Assembly: GCA_017607445.1 (NCBI GenBank)
Contig: JAEVHH010000003.1
Coordinates: forward strand, 3,906,001-3,970,000
Reading direction: 5' to 3'
Length of the DNA: 64,000 nt
Source: Histoplasma ohiense
Lineage: Eukaryota; Ascomycota; Eurotiomycetes; Onygenales; Ajellomycetaceae
The first letter of the stretch is position 1; each line of letters opens with the position of its first letter. The notes beneath the pieces are model-generated. The model saw nothing but the letters and a program-made list of their open reading frames with translations, searched no databases and had not been told where the DNA came from. The position numbers were made by a program, and so were the translations under genes. Below, piece after piece: positions 43,638 through 55,708 of the stretch.

Positions 43638-46224
43638 TTTCTTCTTTCTACTTGCGAAAGTGCGGCAAAGAATCAAATAGAGTGGAGATTGAGAGGAGCT
43701 GTTTGGGTATAATGGTGAGGAGGTAGGACCGTGTGAGGATAAGGCAGAACCAGCTGCTATTCTTCCAAATTGAGGTGTTAGAGAAGCAAAAAGGGCTCGA
43801 TGAGCCACAAGGAACGAAATGGTGACGAATTGCGGCCTGGAAAGGCACCAAAAAAAATTGTTAAGAGGTGGTGGGAGGGGAGAGAGGGGTATCAAAACGT
43901 TTAATCTTCAGGGATCGAGCATTAGACAGAAATGGAAAAAGCTAAACCCGAGTGGCTCAAGCTAGAATATCACTGCTGCTGCGGTGTTTTATTCGTTGTT
44001 TGGAGGTTATTGTTTACAGTGATTGAAGGCCGATGTTGATGTTCGACAAAAGATTTTGCGTGTTCCGCCTCCAAATTGCAAGGCGCTAATCAGATCACGT
44101 GAAATACGCGCCCTAACCCCAGTAGCGTTTGAGGTGAGTGACGTTGAATTTGGAGAGAAAGAATGGAAGATTGTAAAACGACATTCAGTCAATAATCTGA
44201 ACAGAGAAACATGTTGCTGAGCGAACAGCCATGGCTTGTGTATTATCAGCTAAATTAGCATATACAGCGCCGTAATCTTCTTTTTTTTTTTTAGTACAAA
44301 CGCCAGTTTTGATGCTTTCCATCTGACACATGCACATATAGAAAGTATGGGCCTCTCTGGCAGTTGCTGTAGAGAACAATCTTTTAACTAAGTGCCTATG
44401 CACCTATTCGTGCTTAGCATCCAGTTGTGTATATGGATCCTAGCGATGAAGGGACAGCTTGCTTTCTATATAGAAATATAGAACCTTCTTGCATTCCCCA
44501 TTATCTGCTTACCCCGCTCAATCATCACAAAGGGGATACAAGGAGCCTTTCAATGGTATGGAGGATGGGTAGAAAGTGTCCGTTAAGTGTTGGTAACTGT
44601 CGTTATTACAACGGAGTGAATCCCTAGAGGGGAGATCTTTACCCTGCCTGTGTGCCAGCGAGGTACCCGCTGAATCTCTATAAGAATAGAGATTCCTAGT
44701 TAGTTAGCTGACTGGTTTGCCACTCACTCAAGCTCCAACACTTTTCTTTGTTTATCTTGGCAACGCCCTTGGGCCCTGCACCCAGAGGCGAATAGCCCAG
44801 ATGAAGTTGATATGGGACATTTGCCCAAGCCCCAAATGGGGGTGCTTCACGCCACTAGTATTGCATGGCGAACTGGAATGCGGCATCTCGTTGGAATAGC
44901 TGAATAAAGAAGCGATGATATGGCAATCATATTTCAATTGTAAAAGGGGCCATATTATCCAGTATTCTCATTGGTTTGTACTGTACATACATGCCTTTCT
45001 CTAGGCTACTGGGACAAAAGAGCTCCTAGCTCCTTCACCACCAGGCCATGCTAGTAGCAGAAGGTGGAAAATCATCATGGCAAGGCTGAGCATCAACATG
45101 ATTAAAACTTAGATACAGTTTAGCCCCTTACCCATATTTTCCTCGTCCAGGTGTAATCATTGCCAGCATTTCAAAGAATACCCAGCTCCATGGGCTGGTT
45201 ATAGTTGAATGTGTTAGAAAAAGTCAAATGTAGACAAGTAAATGCTGAGGATCAACATGATTAAAATTTGAAAAATAAAAATATAGTTTAGCTTCTTTCC
45301 TATCTTCTTTAAAAATCCTACGACATTGAAATTATCTTTTCCTGATGTGGATATAAGAATATACTATTTATTGGCAGTAATTTAGCAGAATATCGAGTTG
45401 ATAGACCCCGCTGATGGATCCTGCTCATAAGGATAGTAGATATTGAGCACAGCTGACAATCTTACATTCTTTGTGATCCAGATGACGAGCACTGTTATCT
45501 GGGGCCGCATAATTGAACATGGTTTGAAGTTGTAAGGTGATTGATTCCACGTTCAACTCGAACCCGCAATTTCTGCCAGGTTCAAATTATGACCACTCTA
45601 TTGAGTCTTGACAACCTATTCAATTGATTGAAAGCGGATGTAACTAATCAATAAATCTTTTGAAAAATTACTAGTAGTCAATCTTGGTTGAGCACCATGT
45701 GCAATTATCCATATAATTGGTTTTAAGTTTAACCTTTGAAACTTTCAGGCTAATAAAGTTAAAAACTTTTAGTTGGATTTTATGAATCTTGCTAAAGTGC
45801 ACTTTAGGTTCAGAATATTTGAACCATGCGCAGATTTTTGCTGTGAAATTTTGAATCAATTCTTAACTCTGCTAAACTACTTTCACCATGTTTACCCATT
45901 CACGCGGTTATAAGCTAAAATTAGAATTGAAGACTACTAGTAATTAAACATTAAAATGTGGGAAATAAAAAGAAAACCACTTCGGGCAAATATTTTTCAA
46001 ACCCCACAGAAATTTTTTCCGGCTGAAAATTCAAACATTGTTCAACGGTATGTCCTTCCCATGGGACAGAATGGGATAGGATGAGACAATAAAACAAGGT
46101 TGACAGCCTCCAGAGGTACATACCATGAATGATGCTGGTTCCAAACCCAAGCTCTACATAGTATACCCCTTTAACTTGGCTGAATTATCTAACCCTAACC
46201 TATTTCTAACCACTTTGTGCTCAG
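43638..46224. other. Intergenic and transition into AT-rich DNA
   Basis: No gene is recognised. Base composition shifts at about 45.2 kb. A degenerate direct repeat links 45085-45125 and 45243-45290 (both with GCTGAG(C/G)ATCAACATGATTAAAA and GTTTAGC). Short frames have no motif. Confidence 0.45.
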
Positions 46225-46849
46225 TAAGGGCCTGTTCGGTGCGTCAGTACTTTTTGAACGCAATAGTGGATCTCATTAAAAATAGCGTATTTACCAATTA
46301 ATTTGTAGCAAGCTGGCGTTGCGCCACCACACTCTATTCCATAATTGAGATCACTCCATGCTTGCTTTTTAATTTTATCAAATTCAACACGGACGTGTTG
46401 AGATCATATTCTCCCAAATCCATGATTGATTTGCCTATATTTTAACACTCATTATTAGCTAGAATCCATGAAAGCAGTGAATAAGAATGTCACAGTATGA
46501 TGCCTCAATGCAATATCTGAATATGAAGAATGACAATATGCTTTTTGAGAAGAATAATGAATTGCATAAACATTTCTCAACAAAGACATGTGACATTCTT
46601 AATATGATTAGAGTGGGTATCAGTATACAGAGTACTGATGAGAGATCTTTCATATAATACTCTTTTCTGTGACATCAAAGAGATTCTCATCATCAGATTC
46701 ATAGCTATTTTGACAAACAATTGTTGATGAGGACTGATATACTGTTGAATTGTAATTTGTAAAATCTTCTTATTCATCTTATCATTCTGCTGCTGATTAT
46801 TTTCCATGCTGATCTTTGCTGACAATCTTCTGTATGATGGAGTAAGAAG

Positions 46850-46922
46850 CTCACAAAAACATGTTCTTTTTGAACTGACTTTGAACTTCATTCAAAAAGA
46901 ACACATTTTTTGTGAGCTTCTT
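46850..46922. repeat. Long inverted repeat (hairpin) inside the TIR element
   Basis: The left arm reads AGAAGCTCACAAAAA then GTTCTTTTTGAA; the right arm reads TTCAAAAAGAAC then TTTTTTGTGAGCTTCT. The arms are ~30 bases each with a ~12-base loop around GACTTTGAACTTC. Confidence 0.8.
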
Positions 46923-47044
46923 TCTAATCAATATTAGTTAACTACCTCCACTATAAATGCTATTCTACATTATTCTACAGAGTACACTGTCACACACTGT
47001 TGAAGTTAAATACTGCTTATTCATATGATCTTGGTGAATCATAT

Positions 47045-47182
47045 GAGTACAGCTGCTTAATCCACCAAACATCTGGTCTTTTTCATCTGTACTTTGCAAA
47101 AAAAAGCTGTAATATTAGTACAGCTGCTCTGCCCACCAAACAGTTGTCATATTGAGCTGTACTTTTTAAAAAAAGTGGAGAT
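47045..47182. repeat. ~65-bp tandem duplication
   Basis: Two copies start AGTACAGCTGCT, share CCACCAAACA, then CTGTACTTT and an A-run. Copy one is at about 47045-47110 and copy two at about 47116-47182. Confidence 0.7.
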
Positions 47183-47762
47183 CCGTACAAAAAGAACGAG
47201 TACACATGGCCACACCGAACAGGCCCTAAATGTGACCTCAATTGACAAACCCATTTACCCTGTCCAAGCCATGCTCAACCGTGCCCCGCGTCCAAGTCCA
47301 TGAAATGACTAGATATATAAGAATAAATTCTCAGGCATTTGGGCAAAAGCAAAAGCACTCAGTTACCACTAGCGCCAGCTGGTAAGCAGCACCCGCACCG
47401 GGATTTTCCATTGCACCAGCTGAGCTGTAAGGCATATTTCGGTGCATGGTTATTCTTCAAGATTGTGAGGTATATGATCATAGCTTAGGTTATGTGTTTT
47501 AATAGATATATTCCCACGCGGATTGTTAACCATTTCAGGATCTGACTTTCATTTTGATAATTTAAACAAAGTTTGCCTTTGAAAATCTATTCGCATCAAT
47601 ATCTCCCTGCGGGTAAACGGATTTTTTTAAAGTTTATCTCTAAGGATAAGGAAATGTTAGTGTCCTTTAACTCCCCACCTTAAGTCTATAATATTTAATT
47701 ACAGTAGGCATCATCAAGTTTGAAACCCCTTGGCCGCCAGGACTATTGGTTAATATCTCCAA

Positions 47763-48063
47763 GTTACCAACACACGAAATATTTAGTATTCTACTATCAA
47801 AAATACTGAATATTTGGCCAGATGATTGATATATATTACTAATATATTACTAATATATTATCTCTCTTTGTATCACCTGGAATTTTTTTACAATAGAAAA
47901 GTAAAATTGTGATATATACGTAATAGACTATATGGATTTCCAATTTTCTGAGCTTCAAGAAAAAATCATTCCTAGATTGGTTAGTTGGGCACCAAATATT
48001 TGTTGGGGGTTTGGATTGGTTCGTCCCCTCTACTACCAACATAATATTTAGTGTGTTGGTAAC
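47763..48063. mobile_element. 301-bp MITE-like element
   Basis: The ends are inverted repeats: GTTACCAACACAC then GAAATATT at the left and AATATTTA then GTGTGTTGGTAAC at the right. There is no coding capacity. No clear target duplication is visible. The interior resembles 8329-8490 in the same window. Confidence 0.6.
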
Positions 48064-48361
48064 GAAAATACTGGGACATATCTGTATTCACTATGAGCAA
48101 TCTAGATATTAACCAATATACGGAGGACTCTACCAAAAGTATTGCGCTGCTCAGATTCAATTTATACAGCTAAGGAGCGCCACTGTGTTTTAATGAGTAA
48201 TTACATTTAGCTTCAGATCACCCCACACTCTATTTTTATGAAATTGCTGCATAGTCTGAATTGATTCCTTTTTTTTTTTCCCTCAATTTTCATCCCCAGC
48301 ATCTCATCTTAGAGTTAGGGTTAACTCTGATAGAATACTCATCTGGCTATGTGGTGGGTGG

Positions 48362-48505
48362 CAGGTGGATACCATGTTAAATGGGAGCCAGATTGGCAGG
48401 CAGATTACACATTGAACAGAAGATAGATTGACAGATGGATTACATGTTGAATGAGAGATGGATTGGATTGATAGGCAGATAGATTACATATTAAATGGCG
48501 GTGGA
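48362..48505. repeat. Degenerate minisatellite
   Basis: Several imperfect copies of an AGATGGATTACATGTTGAAT-like unit, alternating with GGCAGATTACA variants. Confidence 0.65.
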
Positions 48506-48813
48506 TGAGGAGAGGATCATACAATGGAACAAATCAAGAACTGAACATTCAGTATAAAATACAGTGTGAATTTCCACCAAGGTTTATAGTGCTGTCTAGT
48601 TGTCTTTTTGCCGGTGCAATACTTTTGGTAGCGTCCTTCATAGTTAAGTTAGTATAATCTTAGCGGCGTTTCAAACTCAATTCTTAACTCTGTAAATGTG
48701 AAGATAAATAATCCCTTATAACCCATCAAAGAAGATGTTAGTACCTTTCACATTCATATTATGCTTTTAAACTTAAGAAATACTTAAATATTACATTTTT
48801 TAACGCAACAATT

Positions 48814-49398
48814 ATGAAGCTATTTGTAGCAATCGTTTTTGATCTTATGATCTCGGCCATAGCTTCAAGAATATCAGTGAGCACTATTTTATTATACATT
48901 CTATTCTTAAGTTCTAATCGGATTTACTAAGGTTCATATGTAAAGGTATCAGAGGTTATGAAAGGACTTGAACATGATCCTAATGGACTTGTAGACATTG
49001 GGGATGATGGAATTTTGCGATCCTTTGATAGCCATGGCACCGTCATTGATTATCTAAGACTGACTACTGATGAGCTTCATTCTCTTTCTAAAGACTTTGT
49101 CAAAGGAAATGATGAAAGACTTCTCGCAATGTGGGCTAATGTTGACAGCTCCCTGGTTGATGAAGAACAGATCTGGAATCCACACCAGGATTATATTAAA
49201 CAGTTTGTCTCGGAGGCCTCAACAGGAAGGCTTAGGTCAAGAGCAAAGCGCGATTCCCTTCTCTCCCCTAGGGAAGCACATTGTTCCGATTTTACATGTT
49301 GGTCTCATAGCGAGTGTCAAGGACGTACGGCTGGTACGGAAGAATGTCACTGGTGTGTTGGTCCTCATTTTCTTTCAAGTCCTCACTGTTCAGTGTAA
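48814..49398 (+). CDS. Secreted protein with Kex2-type site and six-Cys C-terminus
   Basis: Unknown function; candidate effector or processed peptide. Exons 48814-48876 and 48946-49398 join in phase 0 (GTGAGC donor, GTAAAG acceptor, TTACTAAG branch) to give 171 residues. A signal peptide MKLFVAIVFDLMISAIAS begins the protein. A pro-region of ~100 residues follows (SFDSHGTVIDYLRLTTDELH). A dibasic site RSRAKR ends at residue 123. The remaining 48 residues carry Cys134, 139, 145, 155, 158 and 169, spaced C-x4-C-x5-C-x9-C-x2-C-x10-C. The gene keeps CG and CC dinucleotides while the DNA beyond 49.6 kb has nearly none. No known family is recognised. Weak points are the GTAAAG acceptor (TTACTAAG itself gives the wrong phase) and the lack of homologue support. 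Confidence 0.65.
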
Positions 49399-50144
49399 CA
49401 ATTTATTGTAACTTTATCTTTGGAAATACTTTTTGTAGCGTAACGTAACCGTCGTTGGTTATGTATTGTGGGGCTAGAAGCTGGGGGCTTAGCATTTATA
49501 TACTAGTATTTATGATATCCTTAGTTACCTCAATCTATGTACAGTGCTATGCAAGAAGCTTGAAACTTTTGTGACTTCTCATCAATATACAGAAGCCACT
49601 GCAAAAAATTTTGTCTCATCAAGATAATTAAAAAACCACTATATTAGATAGTGAGCACCATCACAGTATTAAAATGTAATAAAACTACCCCTCATTTAAA
49701 ATATAAGAGATTTCCATCTAGTTTCTATTGTCTCAGTTTGTTATCTTTTCATCATCAGTGCTGCTTTCAATCATGACTCTCAAATCATTTTATATTGCAA
49801 AAACTATCACTGAGATCATGAATATTACAAATCTCTCTGCTTCTCAAATCAACTGTATATATATCAGAGCTTTTGAACATGGCTTCAACTCTGATCTTCT
49901 CTATCTTACTATCTGTGATGAATTTCTTCAAGATGTTCTCTGCAGTGGCAGATCTACAAAGCAGACTTCTTCTATTTAAGAGTAAATATTAGTGAAGATA
50001 CACTGAAATTGATATAAATGAAAGAAATTCTGTGCTGATATTGCTCTTGAACTCAGTGAGAAGAACTTTAATATTACACTCAACACTATATAAAAAATTT
50101 TATAAAAAGCAGATATGAAAAAAATCAAATCTATTCAAAAATCT
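49399..50144. other. AT-rich DNA, target of the Gypsy insertion
   Basis: It ends in AATCT, the target duplication of the element at 50145. The frame 49728-49979 (+) is open but unrecognised, possibly a decayed repeat ORF whose continuation lies beyond 56247. Confidence 0.4.
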
Positions 50145-50678
50145 TGTGACAGATGTACTTCAATTAATGATTTGATACTATTCTAATTACAGATTACAAA
50201 TTGATTAAGAAAAGAAAGAGAAAAGAAATCAGAAGAAAAAATTGTATGAAGAGAATTCTTATAGAGAAAAGTTTGAGATGGAAGAATATCAGAAGCCACT
50301 CCACAGTGAAGTGTGAAGTGAAAGAACATTAAGAGATATATATAAGAATTGTTAGAGACTATATGAGTGTGAAGTATGAGGCAGAGAAATCATTGAGAGC
50401 TATACAGAAGAATCATTAGAGACTACACAAGTGTGAAACACAGAGCAGAAGAATGTTAGAAACTACACAGAAAAATCATTAGAGACTACACAAGTGCAGA
50501 GCACAGAATGAAAGAATATTAAGAGCTATACAGAAGAATCATTAGAAACTACACAAGTACAGAGCACAGAGTAAAAGAACATTGAGAATTACACAAAATC
50601 ACAGCAATCAGAAACAAGTGAGTGCAGAAGAGAAGTTGATTGCATAAGTTAATTACTAACAGATGCTAATTCATCACA
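50145..50678 (-). repeat. 3' LTR of the Gypsy element
   Basis: 534 bases, aligned end to end with 55709-56242. It contains repeated blocks of the type AGAATCATTAGA(G/A)ACTACACAA and GCACAGAG. Confidence 0.92.
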
Positions 50679-53600
50679 TTATCCTTCTCTATCAGAGTGA
50701 GTGAGAATTTGTAGATGTTGAGAATGATGATGTTCTTCAAGACAGACACAGATTCTCAGATCAGACAATCATATTCTACTCATTTGACAAAATATTTGCA
50801 GTGATGGCAGTTGATTCTATCATCAAGAATTGTTTTGATTTCTCACTCAAGTTCATTATCTTCTTCTACAATGACAGATGACTGTCAATTGAAGATTCTC
50901 TGAAAGAGGAATGAATCCTCAGCTGTGGGTCAGAGCAGATTTGTATGAAAGATATCATGAATGTCAGATGAAGTGTCAAGTTGATAATCATGTATATCTA
51001 GCACTTTCTTCATTATATACTTGATATGATGATAATCTAGCATATGCAAGAGATGATTCATTCTTATATTCTTGAGATCTAGTCAGATTTTGTTTTCTAT
51101 ATGATATTAAATTGCAGAACTTCTTCTGATGTTCATTTGATTCTTATAATCTTACTAAGCACTGATCATTGAAGCTTCTGTTCATTTATGAGCTTTCTTC
51201 AGCTTGCTCATGATATTCTCTGCTGTTTGTATGAGACTGCAGATGTATGCAGTTTCTCAGAGAGTCTTAGAGAAGTTCAGAATCTCTAAGTTGTATCTAT
51301 ATAGAAGAAAGAATAAGCTTACATCTATTGTAGTGAAATTTTGACTGTTAATCACAATCTCAGCATATAGCAGCAGATTGCTTCAGTTGTCTTGTATATA
51401 ATTGCAGAACTTACAGAGGATATTCTTTATCATTTGTATCATTCTCTCAGTAGCTTCATCAGTCTCTGAGTGGTATACTGTTGATAACTTTTGTTCAATT
51501 CTTAATAATTGATATACACAGGTTCAGAGTGCACTGACAAATTGACTGTCTCTATCTGATACAATAAATGAAGGCAGACTATACATACAATAGAACAGGC
51601 TTCTGACAAAAGCATCTGCAACTACTTCAACATTCATCTTGTCACAGAGCTGTAGTATTACATCCTTGCTGAATCAGTCAACAATGACTAGAATATTCAT
51701 AGAATCTTCACTTTCAGATAAAAAAACTGCAAAATCAATAGCTATATCACATCAAGTTCAATCAGAGACAGATAGAGACTTCAGCATCTCTTTTCAGCAT
51801 TCACATCATATCATCACTGAGCCACAGCAATCACAGTTGCATATGAATCAGCATATGTCTTTCAACATATCTGATCAGTAGAATTCTCAGACAATGATAT
51901 TGTACATGATTTCATATTCTGAATACTCAGTCATCAGCAAGTCATGAATTTCTTGCATGATCTGTGTTTATAGAGATTCTGAATCAGAGATTTATTGTCT
52001 ATCTCAAAAGTATAAGCAGTTGTCATTATCAATCAAATATGCTGAGATATCTGTTCTTGAGTATACATCTGTAGAGAATTGAGATGCTTTGCTTCATACA
52101 GCTTCAGCAGTTTGTTGTCAGAATTCATCTGTCTCTGTCACTAGTCTTCATTGTTCTTTGAGTGAGAGTTCTTGAGCTTGAGACTGGTTGATATGTATGC
52201 AGAGTTCATCTGATTGTGTAGAATTTTCTATAATTGCAGAGTTGATCAATCAATACTCTCAGTGTTTTCATCTGTCATTCAGATCATCAGATGATATATC
52301 TTATTCTCAGCAGAACAGAGCATCTGCAAGAATGTTCTCTACTTCAGATTGATAACAAATTGTGAATGAAAAACAGCTAAGAAACAATGATCAATGCATA
52401 TGCCTCTCAGTGAATTTACAAGTGATTGTGAAGTACTCTAGATTTTTATGATTGATAACAATCTTGAATCTCTCAACACTCATGAGTTTGGATTCCCATT
52501 CTTCAAAGTATTATATGATTGCTAGAAGCTTCTTGTTGTAGATCTTGTAGTTGCATTCAGTGAGTGACATTTTTTTCAAGATGAAGGCACAAGATTATAG
52601 AACACTTTCATTGTCATATTGCATCAGTGTCTCATCTACTACATAATCTGAGGCATCTATTTCAAGAATTGTATGCTTATCTGAATTGAATGATTGCAGC
52701 ATCAGAGTGTTTGTGAATATATACTTCAGCTTTTTGAATACTGCATCTGCTTTGTCAGTTCATTGAAATACAGTGTCTTTCTGAGTCAGATCTGTTAGTG
52801 ATTGTACAATATCAGAGAAGTTCTTGATAAATCTTTGATAGAAGTTGACAAACTCTAGAAAGCTTCTAGTCTCTTTTATCAAGACTGATGCCTCTCAGTT
52901 GAGAATTGCTTCCACCTTCTTAGAATTCATACATACATCTTTTTCAGCTTCAATGATGAATTCTAGATAGATTATAGACTTGATCTCAAAGTCACATTTG
53001 TCAATGTCCACTTGCAGTTCAGCTTTTTGTAGGCAGTCAAGAACTTGTCATACATACTTACAGTACTCAGTGAGCAATTCATCAGTGAAGATCAAGATAT
53101 CATTCATGTACACTGAGATGATCTCATTGAGCAGATCTTATAGAGCTCAGTTAATGTATTTCTGAAATGTATTTGAAGTGTTCACTAATTCAAAGAGAGT
53201 CACTGTCCATTCATATAATCTGTAACATGTACAAAAGACAGTTAGTCATTCATCATCTTCATTAATTCTTATCTTGTAGAAGGCTGCAGAGATGTCAAGT
53301 TTCATAAATCATTTTGCTTTTTCTATTCATTCAAGTATTTCATTGATGAGTGGAAGGAAGTATCAGTTCTTCTGTGTAATCTTGTTGAGTTCTCAATAAT
53401 TGATGCAGAATTGTAAGCCATCTTCTGATTTCTTTGCAAACAGTACAGATACTGCAGTGGATGAGTTGCTAACATAAATGAAGCCTTTGTCTAGTAATTC
53501 ATTGAGTGTTTTTCATAGAATGAGAAGCTCATTGCATGATATGCTGTAGAGAGAATCTCAGAGTGATTGCAGATTCTTATCATCTTTCTTAATGAGCTTA

Positions 53601-54238
53601 ATTGTATGATCTATATCAGATTCTCAGTGAGGGGGAAGCTTTTCAGCTTCTTTCTCATCAAACATATCTGTGAAGTCTTTGTATGATTTGAGTAGTTTCT
53701 TGCATGATTTTTTGAGATCTTTAGATTCTAACTTTTCTAACATTTTCTTGATATCTGCTATGCTAGCAGTGAACACTTGGACATTCTTCTTCTCATGCAC
53801 TTGACAGATTAGTAGTTTGTATGCTTTCACTGATATCTGAGTGAGATCAGTGGTTCTATTGACATCCTTCTCATAAACACAGTCACCTTCTGAGAAAATA
53901 AGGCAGCAGTTGTATATGTTCAACAAGGTTCCAAATTCTGTGAGTCATGATAGACTGAGTATTAGATTGTATTCAAGATCTTGTATTTCATATGCATATA
54001 CATTCTTTTTCTCATATCCTTCTATATCAACATTAAATTTTATCATGTTGTAGAAGGTGGATCCTCTGAGGCCATCAAATTCACTGAGTTTATACAGTTT
54101 GAAAAAGAGAATACACTGAAGCTTATGCTTCTCAATCAGCTGAGTGTCTATAAGAGTGTAGTGAAGAAAACCACTGTCTATCATTGCTTGTATATTGACT
54201 AAGCTATTTACAATGACAGAGATTATGATTGTATTCAT
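50679..54238 (-). pseudogene. Gypsy pol (protease, RT, RNase H, integrase), degenerate
   Basis: Read on the minus strand, with stops. The protease AMIDSGFLHYTLIDT is at 53945-54238. The protease-RT junction KDFTDMFDEKEAEKLPPH is at about 53624-53690. RT motif MKLDISAAFYKIRINEDDE is near 53265-53320, and the catalytic box is YMND (for YxDD) near 53100-53112. RNase H LEIDASDYVVDETLMQYD is at 52620-52680. The integrase core has FIVSDRDSQFVSAL and VYHSETDEATERMIQ at about 51425-51575. Key Asp changes and many in-frame TGA/TAG codons make it inactive. Confidence 0.88.
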
Positions 54239-54239
54239 T

Positions 54240-55311
54240 TGTATCTTCTGCTCAAATCTTCAGCTAGCTTTCTGCTTTTTGAGCTCTCATTCATATTTTA
54301 GAGCAAGAGCTCATCTTTTTTCTGTTCTTGCCTATTCACAGATAACACAGCATTCACATGTGTGGGGGATTTACTCAGAGCAATTGCATTCAGATATTGA
54401 TTTATGAAGTGCTCTGACTTGTCACAGTGTATACAGACTTCTCTGATAATTCAGTCAGCAGCATTCTTCTCTGAGATGTTAGAGATTCTCAGACAGCTTG
54501 CATTCACATATGAGATTCAGTTCATTGATTCTGATTCAGAGATGGAGGGCACTGCAGAGCAGTTCAGAGCATACACATTTATTCAGCAGAATTCTCTGTG
54601 ATTTTGAAGTGTGTGAAACTGAGACAGATCATTGTTCAATAGATGAAGATCAGTACAGAATTCAATGTATATTGAGAGTTTTGAACACTCTATACTTCAG
54701 TTATGCAACTGAAAGTTCAAGTTTTTGAACAATATATTGATCTTGACAGTGTCATTTCAGTCTTACCCATCTGCTTCTAGAAGCTTGCAATCAAATTCAG
54801 AAAGATAAGTTGTCAATGTGACATTCATCTGATGAGTTTGATTAAGCCAATCTAATATCTTGGCTTGAAGTGTAGAATTGAGAAAGAGAGAGTTGAGTTG
54901 TTGAAAGACTAGCTCTGATGTACACTGATGATTCTGACAATGATTCATTCAGAGTTGAAATTTTGCTAACACATCATCATTCAATCTGCTATGAATATAC
55001 TATGCTTGATTGGATAGTGAGTCTATTGCTCATTCATCAATGTTCAATTTGATGTTTGCTTTTGACTTCCACATGAGATAGAGCACTAGATCTTCTTTGT
55101 ATTTATTGAGAATTGAAAGCTTCTCTCTTGAGAGCTTTTCATGAAATGTGAGTGTAGAAGGAACAGTGAACACAGAAGTATTCATCTCAGCAAATTATTG
55201 TTGCAATTCAGTCATCTGTAGCATCTGCTGCTGAAGAATGCTTTGTAGATCTAAGTTATCATCTGCTGTGTTTGAATGCAGCAGATGTTTGTAGAATTGT
55301 TTGTAGTTCAT
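54240..55311 (-). pseudogene. Gypsy gag, degenerate
   Basis: Starts at the ATG at 55311 with MNYKQFYKHLLHSN, then LQSILQQQMLQMTELQQ and FHEKLSREKLSILNKYKED. A later piece, LNSLFLNSTLQAKILDWL, is at 54763-54948. Several internal stops are present. The same N-terminus recurs on the opposite strand at 57210. Confidence 0.8.
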
Positions 55312-55363
55312 TTCAATATCTAAGAATATGTAATAATAAAAAAAAGAAAAAGAAATACTTGTA

Positions 55364-55679
55364 GACACTCAGTTCTCTCACAGACACTATTCACAGTGTT
55401 GTGATGCTAAGCTTGATCAAGTTTCTTCATGAACACTATTCACAGTGTTATGGTTTGTAGACACTCAGACTTTGTAGAACACAGTTGATTGTGTTTTGAA
55501 TGCTTAGACACAACAGTCTATATAACTAACAATAGAGACACTCAGACCCATGAGAAATCTCTTGTAATGACTAGACACTCAGATCTGTAAACAATGCATT
55601 TGAGTGTAAGAACTGATAACAAGACACTCAGATTTTAAACAACACACTTAGATGTAAGAACTAATAACAAGACACTCAG
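55364..55679. repeat. Leader-region repeats, six GACACTCAG copies
   Basis: GACACTCAG occurs at 55364, 55460, 55536, 55574, 55623 and 55671, the last two within ~48-bp units with TAAGAACT(G/A)ATAACAA. They lie between the 5' LTR and gag. Pairs of ACTATTCACAGTGTT also repeat. Confidence 0.8.
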
Positions 55680-55708
55680 ATCTAAAATGCAGAAGAATCA
55701 ATTCATAA

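Larger units (their letters stand above)
46228..47226. mobile_element. 999-bp TIR DNA transposon (PIF/Harbinger-like), non-autonomous
   Basis: The ends are perfect 14-bp inverted repeats, GGGCCTGTTCGGTG at 46228-46241 and its complement at 47213-47226, flanked by TAA at 46225-46227 and 47227-47229. A GGGCCTGTT terminus with a 3-bp TTA/TAA target duplication is the habit of PIF/Harbinger elements. The interior is AT-rich and has no transposase-like frame; 46577-46891 (-) is low-complexity. It holds a long hairpin (46850-46922) and a ~65-bp tandem duplication (47045-47182). Confidence 0.8.
47230..48813. other. AT-rich intergenic with MITE-like element and minisatellite
   Basis: No gene is seen before 48814. 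It contains the 301-bp MITE-like element (47763-48063) and a degenerate minisatellite (48362-48505). Confidence 0.5.

Noticed and set aside
55364..55679. CRISPR-like spaced repeats
   Set aside because: The 9-base GACACTCAG repeats have irregular spacing and partly repeated spacers, lie in the leader of a Gypsy element, and the genome is eukaryotic.
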